Source: Nocardioides iriomotensis (lineage in GTDB: Bacteria; Actinomycetota; Actinomycetes; Propionibacteriales; Nocardioidaceae). From it: DNA of 64,000 nucleotides. Numbering within the stretch: the first letter of the stretch is position 1; every line of letters starts with the position of its first letter. The notes beneath the pieces are model-generated. The model was not told the origin of the DNA, made no database searches, and saw nothing but the letters and a program-made list of their open reading frames with translations. The translations under genes and the position numbers were made by a program. Below, piece after piece: positions 34,804 through 43,237 of the stretch. Location of the stretch: the NCBI RefSeq assembly GCF_004168035.1, contig NZ_SDPU01000035.1, positions 1-64,000 of the forward strand, in the 5' to 3' direction.

Positions 34804-36797
34804 CAGGCCGGCGACCTCCGGACGGTGAGGATGTGGGCGGGCTCGTGGTACGGGTCGAGCCGGACGTAGCTGCGTTCCCACCACGTCCAGGTCTCGCCGG
34901 TGATCTCGTCGTGCGCCTGGAAGCTGTCGTGCCAGTCGAGGCCGAGAGCCGGCATGTTCAGGTGCAGCATCGTCTCGCGCGTGCCGTGCGGGTCGAGGTT
35001 GATCACGACGATGACGTGCTCGTCGGTGCCGTCCGGCCCGGGTGCGGACTTGCTGAACACGAGGATCGAGTCGTCCTCGCTGCTGTGGATCGTGACGTTG
35101 CGGAGCAGCTGTAGCGGCCGGCTCTCGCGGCGGATCTCGTTGAGCCGCGTGATGTACGGCGCCAGGGTGCGGCCGGTCGCGTCGGCCTCGTCCCAGTCGC
35201 GGATCCGGATCTGGTACTTCTCCGAGTCGAGGTACTCCTCGCTGCCGGGCTTCACCGCGACGTGCTCGAAGAGCTCGTAGCCGGCGTAGACGCCCCACGA
35301 CGGCGAGCCCGTCGCCGCGAGGGCCGCGCGGATCTTGAACGCCGCCGGCCCGCCGTACTGCAGGAACGCGTGCAGGATGTCGGGCGTGTTCACGAAGAAG
35401 TTCGGGCGCATCACCGTGCTCGTCTGGTGGGCCAGCTCGGTGAGGTACTGCTCGATCTCCCACTTGGCGGTGCGCCAGGTGAAGTAGGTGTAGCTCTGGT
35501 GGAACCCGACCGTCGCCAGCGCCCGCATCATCGGCGGCTTGGTGAACGCCTCGGACAGGAACAGCACGTCGGGGTCGGTCTTGCGGACCTCGCTGATCAG
35601 CCAGCCCCAGAACTCCACCGGCTTGGTGTGCGGGTTGTCGACGCGGAAGATCCGGACGCCGTGCTTCATCCAGTGCTTCACCACGCGCAGCACCTCGCGG
35701 TAGATGCCGTCGCGGTCGTTGTCGAAGTTGACCGGGTAGATGTCCTGGTACTTCTTCGGCGGGTTCTCCGCGTAGGCGATCGTGCCGTCGGCGCGGGTGG
35801 TGAACCACTGCGGGTTGGTCGTCACCCACGGGTGGTCGGGCGCCGCCTGCAGCGCGAGGTCGAGCGCGACCTCGACGCCGAGGTCGTTGGCGCGCCGGAC
35901 GAACGCGTCGAAGTCTGCGAACGTGCCGAGGTCGGGGTGGATGGCGTCGTGCCCGCCGTCCTTGGAGCCGATCGCCCACGGGGAGCCGACGTCGTCGGGG
36001 TCGGGGGTGAGCGTGTTGTTGCGGCCCTTGCGGTTCACCTCGCCGATCGGGTGGATCGGAGGGAGGTACAGGACGTCGAAGCCCATCGCGGCGACGGCGT
36101 CGAGCCGCTTGGCCGCGGTCGTGAAGTTGCCGGACACGACCTTGCCGGTCGTGTCGTCGACGTAGGCGCCCTCGCTGCGCGGGAAGAACTCGTACCAGGC
36201 CCCGTACAGCGCGCGCTCGCGGTCGACGTACACGGGGAACGGGCCGTTGGCGGTGACCAGGTCACGGAGTGGGTACGCCGCCAGCACCTCGTCGACCTGG
36301 GGGCTGGTCGCGGCCGCGAACCGCACCGGCTCGGGGCGCTTGGTGTCGCGCACCGCCTTGACGGCGTCGGCGAGCACCTTGCGCTGCGCCGCCCCGCCGC
36401 GCCTGGGCAGCGCCTCGGACGCGCGCTCGAGCAGGAGCGCACCCTCGGTGAACATCAGCTCGACGTCGATGCCGGCCGGGATCTTGATCTCGGCGTTGTG
36501 CCGCCAGGTGGCGACCGGGTCGCTCCAGGACTCGATCTCGAAGGACCACGGACCCATCGCGTCCGGCACGACCTCGGCGGTCCAGAGGTCGACCTTCTCG
36601 GGGACCTTGTGCATGCGCACGGGCGCTCTCCGCCTGCCCTTGGGGTCGATCAGCACGACGTCCGCGTTGAGGGCGTCGTGGCCCTCCCGGAAGACGTGGG
36701 CGGTGACGGGGAGGGGCTCTCCTACGGTGCCCTTGGCGGGGTAACGACCACCTTCGACGACAGGTGTGACGTCCATGACGGGGATACGTCCGACCAT
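34803..36797 (-). CDS. glgE: alpha-1,4-glucan:maltose-1-phosphate maltosyltransferase
   Basis: 664-residue GH13_3 enzyme extending alpha-glucan with maltosyl units from maltose-1-phosphate. The catalytic Asp is in [17 protein letters not shown] and the acid Glu in [12 protein letters not shown], with the [14 protein letters not shown] and [17 protein letters not shown] motifs of GlgE. The N-terminal domain ([23 protein letters not shown]) is also typical. I chose ATG 36797 rather than 36815 because a -10-like TACGTT lies 6 nt upstream, which suggests a leaderless message starting at this ATG. It is the first gene of the four-gene operon. Confidence 0.95.
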
Positions 36798-36803
36798 GGG
36801 CCG

Positions 36804-36809
36804 AACGTA
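36804..36809 (-). promoter_or_regulatory. putative -10 box of the glgE operon (leaderless)
   Basis: On the minus strand TACGTT (36809 to 36804) fits the TANNNT pattern and ends 6 nt before the ATG at 36797. That spacing is typical of leaderless actinobacterial transcripts. No clear -35 was identified. Confidence 0.45.
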
Positions 36810-36862
36810 CCGCAATCGGCTGGTGGGGAAACGTTCCGGATTTCAGCCTTCCGCCACGCGGA

Positions 36863-36905
36863 CCGGGCCTGTCGAGACCACCCCAGGCAGCCCCGACAGG
36901 CCCGG
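36863..36905 (-). terminator. terminator-like hairpin after the M36 protease gene
   Basis: CCGGGCCTGTCG (36863-36874) pairs perfectly with CGACAGGCCCGG (36894-36905), a 12-bp stem with a 19-nt loop. It lies 17 bp past the stop of the minus-strand protease gene and upstream of the glgE promoter. The left arm contains CCTGTCGAGA, shared with the repeat at 6824-6856. Confidence 0.65.
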
Positions 36906-36922
36906 CGCCTGTCACCCGCGCG

Positions 36923-39900
36923 TCACTCGAACAGCTGCAGCTCCGCCGCGCGCACCGCGAGGTCGGCGTCGGAGGCCGCCGCGCAGTCGGTGTCGTTGAG
37001 CGGGTCGTTGTCCAGCTCGCCGGCGTAGCCGGCGTAACCGGTGCACTGGTTCTCCAGCGCCACGAACCGCACGTGCGTGGCCTTGGTGTCGGGGACGTCG
37101 AACTCGCGCAGGGCGAGGTTCGGCGCCACCGGCCGCGGCCGGACGCCCGGGAACGCGTTGTCCGGGCTGGTGTAGATCCGCGTCCACGCGACGTCGTCGC
37201 CGACGCAGCTGACCTCCGCGGACTGCAGGCAGACCTCGATCGCGAACTTCCGCAGCGCGGTGAAGCGCGAGCCCGAGCCCGGGTCGTCGTCGGTCGCGGC
37301 CGCCAGCGGCAGCTCGTCGCCCGATGCCTCGGCCGGACGCAGCATCGCGCTCACCCGGGCGGTGCGGACCGTGTGCGCGCCGCCGGCGAGGTCGACGACG
37401 ACGTACGGGTTGGTGACGTCGACGCCGTCGGTCTCGTTGACGCCGGCCCAGTTGCTGGCCTCGGTGTCGTCGATCAGCGAGGCGGCGTTGAGGCTGCCCG
37501 GGCTGGACGCGATCACCTTGGCGCCGCTCGTGGCGGAGGCGACGTTCTGCTTGACGCTGATCGTCTTGGTCACGGTCTGCCCGGCCGACACGGTCAGCGT
37601 GCTGCGGGTGTGGCCGGTGCCGGCGCCGACGAACAGCACGTCGTAGGTGCCGGGCGCGACCTTCACGCTGCTGCCGAGCGGGGTGGCGGGCAGGGTGTCG
37701 GCGCTCGGGGTGGCGCGGGCCTCCCAGCGGCCGAGGTAGACCTTGCCGGGCGCCATGGCCGAGCCCTGCTTCGGCGCGAACGTCACGGTCGCGGACGGCG
37801 TGCCGGTCGCCTGCCAGCCCGGGGTGGGCTCGCTGTCGTCGGCGGTCGGGGTGCTCGCGTCGCTGCCCATGCCGTTGCGGGCGAAGGCCTGCCACAGCAC
37901 CTTCTGGTTGGCGCCACCGAACCGCATCTGGTCGGCCGCGAGCATCGCGTCACGGGCGTCGAGCATGCTCGTCGAGCCCTGCTGGAGCAGGAAGGCGTCG
38001 AACATCAGCTGCACCCAGCGGCGGTTGCCGGGGCACTGGTCGGCCGGCAGCGGCGAGCTCGTGGCGGTGCCGCGCGCGCACCGCAGCTGGAGCGCCTTGT
38101 CGCCGTACGGGAAGGAGGAGTTCCACTTGTCCACCAGCGCCTGCCGGACGTCCCACATCGTGCCGTTCCAGATCTCGCCGTCGGCGTGGACCTCGGGACC
38201 GGTGCTGTCGAAGCCGTAGTCGGCGTAGGTCAGCGGGTTGTCGTTGATGGCGTAGTCGCGGATGCCCTCGTGCTTGTTGCCGGTGGCGTACGGCCCGACG
38301 GCCCACGGGTTGGCACCGTTGGAGTAGTCGTGGCTGAACAGGTACTCACCGGCGACCAGGTCGCCCCAGGACTCGCCCATCGCGCCGCCCTGCTCGGAGG
38401 TGATGCCCTCGTCGGGGCCGCCGATCATGCGGTTGCTGATCGCGTGGGTGTACTCGTGACCGACGATGCTCATGTCGAGACCGCCGTCGGTGCACGGGGC
38501 GTAGAACGCGCCGGCGATCGGCTGGAACAGGTACTGGTTGGTGATGCCGGGGATGCCGTCCTGCAGCGCGATCTGGTTGGCGTTGTCCCGGCCGAGGTAC
38601 GACGGCGAGCCGCCGGTGAGCGCACCGGCCTGGGCGTTGCCGACCTCGGGGTCGTTCTCGCGGGTCGGGTCCGGGTTGGCGCCGAGGTTCTTCTGCTGCA
38701 TGTTGTAGTTCGCCTCGGTGAAGCCCAGGAAGTACGAGTAGTCGTGCATCCGGTTGTGCGAGACGAACAGGTTCGTCACCGACGCGTCGATGTCGTTGCC
38801 GCCCGGTACGAGCTGGGACGGGTCGCACTGGCTGTTCTGCCAGGCGTCGGTGAACTCCGCGGTGTACTCGCGGGTCGGCGAGACCGGCGCCTGGAACAGG
38901 CCGCCCGGGGTCAGCGGGCTCAACCACGCCTCGTGGGTCGAGGCGGCGTTGCCGACGGTGGTGAAGGTCGGCAGGTTGGTGGTGAAGTCGTGGTCCCACG
39001 GCGAGCGCGCGGCGAGGTTCTCCAGCGAGCCGGGCGGGGTGTCGCAGCCCTCGGCGCCGGTGACGCGCCAGCAGCCCGTGACCCGGTTGGTCGGGACGTG
39101 GGTGGTGTCCTCGTTGAGCTCCGGGTTGGCCAGGAAGTACGTCCACCGCGGCAGCGGGACGCCGACCTCGGCGCCGCCCTGGTCGGAGGTGGTGACCACG
39201 CCGGCGTACGCGCCGGGGCCGACGAACGGCACGGTCGGGTCCTCGAACGGGCAGACCTGCACGTTGTAGATGCCGGCCGCCAGGGTGCCGCCGGGTGCGT
39301 AGCTGACGGTCTCGGGGCTGGCGAGCAGGTCACCGGAGGTGAGCACCTCGCCGCCGGGGCCGAGGATCTTCACGACGATGTCGTTGAGCGGGTTGGCCGC
39401 GCTCGCGACCACGTTGATCTGCTTCGTGGCGTCGTCGGTGAGCTCGAAGGGGTGCAGCGGCCCGCACTCGGTCGCGGTGATCTCGCCGTTGAACGGCACC
39501 GCGTCGGAGGACTGCTCGACCTGGTTCTCGCGGTGCAGGACGCGGCCGGTGACGGCGTCGACCATGAGCGTGTAGGCGAACGCGCTGCCGCCCTTGACGT
39601 CCACGACGTTGGTCTCGAAGACCGGCCGCACCGAGCCGTCGGCGAACGCCAGCGCCCGGAGCCGGGCGACCTGCTCCTGGGCGAAGCCCGCGACCTGGAG
39701 GCGGGTCCAGCCGGTCTTCGCGACGGTGTCGAGGACGTCGCCGGCGACCACGTCGCGCCCGACGTTCTGGGCGGCCCTGAGCCAGGCCTGGGTCGGCGTG
39801 AGCACCGCGGCGTCGGGGCTCGCGGTCGTGCGGGTCAGCGAGGAGGAGACGTAGGCGATCCTGCCGTCCGCGACGCCGACGGTGACCATGCTGCCGAGTG

Positions 39901-40384
39901 CGGGGGTGAGGTCCCCGAAGCGCTGGCGGAACAGCACGGCGCGGGCGGGGGAGTCGGCGAGCTTCTGGCTGTTGACCAGCTCGAGACCCGCCACCTGGGC
40001 GGCGCTGACACCCAGCAGGTCGGTGTGCGCGGCGAGCCAGGTCCGGGCCGCGGTGGCGGGGTCGCCGGCCGCCGCGCCGAGGTCGCCGGTGGGGGAGGAC
40101 ACCGAGGCCGGCGTCCCGAAGTCGTTCCAGCGGACCGTGACGTCCTGGGCCCGGAGCAGCGACGCGGCCGCCTTCTGGGCCGCGGTCGGCAGCACGGAGC
40201 CGCGCTCGTCGAGGTTCGACAACCCGGGGGCCGTGTCGCCCCAGGTCACGAGCTCGTCGAGCGAGGAGGGGGCGGGTGCGCCGGCACTGCTCGCGGGCAG
40301 CCCCGCCACGCCGAGGACGAGGAGCCCGGCGGTGGCGGCACCGGCGGCACGCCGCCAGCTCCGGGTCGGGGAACGGTCAGGCAT
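36923..40384 (-). CDS. secreted M36-family (fungalysin) metallopeptidase
   Basis: 1153-residue exported zinc protease. A signal peptide (RRAAGAATAGLLVLGVAGLPASSAGA) occupies about residues 11-36. An FTP-type propeptide region follows (about 60-300), then the catalytic domain with HEYTH at about 640-645 (IVGHEYTHAISNRMIG), a downstream ESWGDLVAGEYLF providing the third ligand, and ADGEIWNG. After about 860 comes a carboxypeptidase-regulatory-like beta domain (PATPLGSSVKVAPGTYDVLF), then a galactose-binding/discoidin-like domain (about 960-1150). No sorting signal or transmembrane anchor is visible, so it should be released outside. It lies between glgE and glgP without an evident functional link. 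Confidence 0.9.
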   Translation of the reverse strand: MPDRSPTRSWRRAAGAATAGLLVLGVAGLPASSAGAPAPSSLDELVTWGDTAPGLSNLDERGSVLPTAAQKAAASLLRAQDVTVRWNDFGTPASVSSPTGDLGAAAGDPATAARTWLAAHTDLLGVSAAQVAGLELVNSQKLADSPARAVLFRQRFGDLTPALGSMVTVGVADGRIAYVSSSLTRTTASPDAAVLTPTQAWLRAAQNVGRDVVAGDVLDTVAKTGWTRLQVAGFAQEQVARLRALAFADGSVRPVFETNVVDVKGGSAFAYTLMVDAVTGRVLHRENQVEQSSDAVPFNGEITATECGPLHPFELTDDATKQINVVASAANPLNDIVVKILGPGGEVLTSGDLLASPETVSYAPGGTLAAGIYNVQVCPFEDPTVPFVGPGAYAGVVTTSDQGGAEVGVPLPRWTYFLANPELNEDTTHVPTNRVTGCWRVTGAEGCDTPPGSLENLAARSPWDHDFTTNLPTFTTVGNAASTHEAWLSPLTPGGLFQAPVSPTREYTAEFTDAWQNSQCDPSQLVPGGNDIDASVTNLFVSHNRMHDYSYFLGFTEANYNMQQKNLGANPDPTRENDPEVGNAQAGALTGGSPSYLGRDNANQIALQDGIPGITNQYLFQPIAGAFYAPCTDGGLDMSIVGHEYTHAISNRMIGGPDEGITSEQGGAMGESWGDLVAGEYLFSHDYSNGANPWAVGPYATGNKHEGIRDYAINDNPLTYADYGFDSTGPEVHADGEIWNGTMWDVRQALVDKWNSSFPYGDKALQLRCARGTATSSPLPADQCPGNRRWVQLMFDAFLLQQGSTSMLDARDAMLAADQMRFGGANQKVLWQAFARNGMGSDASTPTADDSEPTPGWQATGTPSATVTFAPKQGSAMAPGKVYLGRWEARATPSADTLPATPLGSSVKVAPGTYDVLFVGAGTGHTRSTLTVSAGQTVTKTISVKQNVASATSGAKVIASSPGSLNAASLIDDTEASNWAGVNETDGVDVTNPYVVVDLAGGAHTVRTARVSAMLRPAEASGDELPLAAATDDDPGSGSRFTALRKFAIEVCLQSAEVSCVGDDVAWTRIYTSPDNAFPGVRPRPVAPNLALREFDVPDTKATHVRFVALENQCTGYAGYAGELDNDPLNDTDCAAASDADLAVRAAELQLFE

Positions 40385-40545
40385 GTGAGCCTCCGAGGTG
40401 AGGACGGGCGTGCGCGCCGGTAGGCGGCACGACCCCTCTAACGCCGGACTGTGAGACGGGTTACGCGACGGTAGGTAAAAGGACCCCCGGGTCCGCGCGC
40501 GGGCTGATGATCTCGGTCACGGGACAGGGTGGGTTGGACAGGACA

Positions 40546-40576
40546 TTGGATCGTTCAAGTCGTTCTGGGCTACCGT
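40546..40576 (+). promoter_or_regulatory. putative glgP promoter (leaderless)
   Basis: TTGGAT (40546-40551), 19 bp, TACCGT (40571-40576). The GTG at 40584 lies 7 nt after the -10, as in leaderless transcripts. The 199-bp interval between the protease gene and glgP must hold divergent promoters. Confidence 0.45.
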
Positions 40577-40583
40577 GCTGCCC

Positions 40584-43175
40584 GTGAGAGCAATCCGTCG
40601 ATTCACCGTTCAGCCCGTCCTGCCCGACGCGCTCGCCGCGCTGGGTGAGCTGGCCGGCAACCTGCGCTGGTCCTGGCACCCCGAGACCCAGGACGTCTTC
40701 GCCGCCGTCGACCCCGAGGCCTGGGAGGCCGCGGGGCACGACCCGGTCAAGCTGCTGGGGCACGTCGGCCAGACCCGGCTCGACGAGCTGGCCGCCGACG
40801 AGGGCTTCCTCGCCCGGCTCGGGGCCGCCCACGAGGACCTGCGCACCTACCTGACCCGCGACCGCTGGTACCAGCGGTCCGCCGCGGCGGACGCGCCCCG
40901 GTCGATCGCCTACTTCTCCCCGGAGTTCGGCATCACCGCGGTGCTGCCGCAGTACTCCGGCGGCCTCGGCATCCTGGCCGGCGACCACCTCAAGACCGCC
41001 AGCGACCTCGGCGTGCCGATCGTCGGCGTCGGCCTGCTGTACCGGCACGGCTACTTCCGCCAGTTCCTCTCCCGGGACGGCTGGCAGCAGGAGACCTACC
41101 CGGTCCTCGACCCCGACGGCCTGCCGATCGCGCCGCTGCGCGACGCCGACGGCAACGTCGCCAAGGTGACCATCGGTCTGCCCGACCACGGCACCCTCAC
41201 CGCCCGCGTCTGGGTGGCCCAGGTCGGCCGGGTGCCGCTGCTGCTCCTCGACTCCGACACCGAGGAGAACAGCCCCGAGATCCGCGGCGTCACCGACCGC
41301 CTGTACGGCGGCAACAGCGAGCACCGCCTGCGCCAGGAGATGCTCCTCGGCATCGGCGGCGTCCGGGCGATCCGCGCCTACACCCAGATCACCGGCGCCC
41401 CGGCGCCCGAGGTCTTCCACACCAACGAGGGCCACGCCGGCTTCCTCGGCCTGGAGCGCATCCGCGAGCTGACCGAGACGGGGCCGCGCCTGGCCTTCGA
41501 CGTGGCGCTCGAGGTGTCCCGCGCCGGCACGGTGTTCACCACGCACACCCCGGTCCCGGCCGGCATCGACCGCTTCCCGATCGACCTGGTCGCGCAATAC
41601 TTCGGCGGCGACAACGCCTGCCCGGGCGTCCCGGTCGACCGGATCCTCGCGCTCGGCGCCGAGGACTACCCCGGCGGCGACTCGTCGGTGTTCAACATGG
41701 CCGTGATGGGCTTCCGCCTCGGCCAGCGCGCCAACGGCGTCTCGCAGCTGCACGGCCACGTCAGCCGCGGCATGTTCGGCGGCCTGTGGCCGGACTTCGA
41801 CGAGTCCGAGCGTCCGATCAGCTCGATCACCAACGGCGTGCACGCCCCGACGTGGGTCGCGCGCGAGATCTTCGACCTGGTCAGGTCCTACGGCGGCCGT
41901 CCCGGCCCCGAGCCCGACGCCGACCACCCGTCGCAGGTGTTCGAGCTGGCCGACAAGATCTCCGGCCAGGACATCTGGCGGACCAAGCGGGCGCTGCGCG
42001 AGAAGCTCGTGCTCGACGCACGCAAGCGGCTGCGCAAGTCGTGGAAGCAGCGCGGTGCGGCCCCGGCCGAGCTGACCTGGATCGACTCCGCGCTCGACCC
42101 CGACGTGCTGACCATCGGGTTCGCCCGCCGGGTCCCGTCGTACAAGCGGCTGACGCTGATGCTGCGCGACCCGGAGCGCCTGAAGAGCCTGCTGCTCCAC
42201 CCGGAGCGGCCGGTCCAGCTCGTCATCGCCGGCAAGGCGCACCCGGCCGACGAGGGCGGCAAGAAGCTGATCCAGGAGATCGTCCGGTTCGCCGACGACC
42301 ACGAGGTGCGGCACCGCATCGTCTTCCTGCCCAACTACGACATCGGGATGGCGCAGCCGCTCTACCCGGGCTGCGACGTCTGGCTGAACAACCCGCTGCG
42401 CCCCTACGAGGCCTGCGGCACGTCCGGCATGAAGGCGGCGCTCAACGGCGGCCTCAACCTCTCGATCCTCGACGGCTGGTGGGACGAGTGGTACGACGGC
42501 AACAACGGCTGGGCGATCCCGTCGGCCGACGGCATCGACGACCCCGACCGTCGTGACGACATCGAGGCGAGCGCGCTTTACGACCTGATCGAGAACGAGG
42601 TCGCGCCGCGGTTCTACGACAACGACGCCGAGGGCGTGCCGTACCGCTGGATCGCGATGGTCCGCCACACCCTCAAGTCGCTCGGGCCCAAGGTGCTCGC
42701 CGACCGGATGGTGCGCGACTACGTCACCACGCTGTACGCCCCCGCGGCGGCCAGCTCGCGCACCCTCAACGGCGACTTCGCCGGCGCGGTCGAGCTCGCC
42801 GCCTGGAAGAAGCGCACCCGCGAGGCGTGGCGCGGCGTCGCGATCGACCACGTCGAGTCCAGCGGCGTCGCCGACACCCCGGCCCTCAACGAGACGCTCG
42901 AGGTGCGCGCGTTCGTGTCGCTCGGCGACCTGACGCCCGACGACGTGGACGTGCAGGTCGTGCACGGCCGGATCGGCAACGACGACAACCTCGTCGACAC
43001 CCACGCCGAGTCGCTGGCGCACGCCGAGACATACGAGGGCGGCCGGCACCGCTTCGAGGGCAAGGTCCGGCTGTCGTCGACCGGCGCCTTCGGCTACACC
43101 GTCCGGGTGCTGCCGAAGAACGCCCACCTGGCCGGCCCCGCCGAGCTCGGCAAGGTGACCTACCCGCCGGCCTGA
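40584..43175 (+). CDS. glgP: alpha-glucan phosphorylase (GT35)
   Basis: 863-residue glycogen phosphorylase of the short, unregulated bacterial type, releasing glucose-1-phosphate. Recognisable are LRWSWHPETQDVF near the N-terminus, SPEFGITAVLPQYSGGLGILAGDHLKTASDLG, the TNEGHAGFLGLERI block, and the PLP lysine in CGTSGMKAALNGGLN. I place the start at GTG 40584, which is 7 nt after a -10 box, instead of the ATG-like start at 40575 that would add three residues. The gene converges on glgX across a 15-bp-stem terminator. It supplies the breakdown arm to the glgE/glgB synthesis arm. Confidence 0.93.
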   Translation: MRAIRRFTVQPVLPDALAALGELAGNLRWSWHPETQDVFAAVDPEAWEAAGHDPVKLLGHVGQTRLDELAADEGFLARLGAAHEDLRTYLTRDRWYQRSAAADAPRSIAYFSPEFGITAVLPQYSGGLGILAGDHLKTASDLGVPIVGVGLLYRHGYFRQFLSRDGWQQETYPVLDPDGLPIAPLRDADGNVAKVTIGLPDHGTLTARVWVAQVGRVPLLLLDSDTEENSPEIRGVTDRLYGGNSEHRLRQEMLLGIGGVRAIRAYTQITGAPAPEVFHTNEGHAGFLGLERIRELTETGPRLAFDVALEVSRAGTVFTTHTPVPAGIDRFPIDLVAQYFGGDNACPGVPVDRILALGAEDYPGGDSSVFNMAVMGFRLGQRANGVSQLHGHVSRGMFGGLWPDFDESERPISSITNGVHAPTWVAREIFDLVRSYGGRPGPEPDADHPSQVFELADKISGQDIWRTKRALREKLVLDARKRLRKSWKQRGAAPAELTWIDSALDPDVLTIGFARRVPSYKRLTLMLRDPERLKSLLLHPERPVQLVIAGKAHPADEGGKKLIQEIVRFADDHEVRHRIVFLPNYDIGMAQPLYPGCDVWLNNPLRPYEACGTSGMKAALNGGLNLSILDGWWDEWYDGNNGWAIPSADGIDDPDRRDDIEASALYDLIENEVAPRFYDNDAEGVPYRWIAMVRHTLKSLGPKVLADRMVRDYVTTLYAPAAASSRTLNGDFAGAVELAAWKKRTREAWRGVAIDHVESSGVADTPALNETLEVRAFVSLGDLTPDDVDVQVVHGRIGNDDNLVDTHAESLAHAETYEGGRHRFEGKVRLSSTGAFGYTVRVLPKNAHLAGPAELGKVTYPPA

Positions 43176-43189
43176 CGCCGTGACGTGCG

Positions 43190-43225
43190 ACGAGCCGGGT
43201 CCCCCACGACGGGGACCCGGCTCGT
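43190..43225. terminator. bidirectional terminator between glgP and glgX
   Basis: ACGAGCCGGGTCCCC (43190-43204) pairs perfectly with GGGGACCCGGCTCGT (43211-43225), a 15-bp stem with a 6-nt loop, placed between the convergent stops. Confidence 0.88.
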
Positions 43226-43237
43226 GCCGTCTGCGGG

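Noticed and set aside
37073-40423. A 1116-codon open frame on the plus strand, antisense to the M36 protease gene.
   Set aside because: Its translation is a Gly/Arg/Ala/Val-rich string without motifs. It is a mirror of the protease gene caused by the very high GC at third codon positions.
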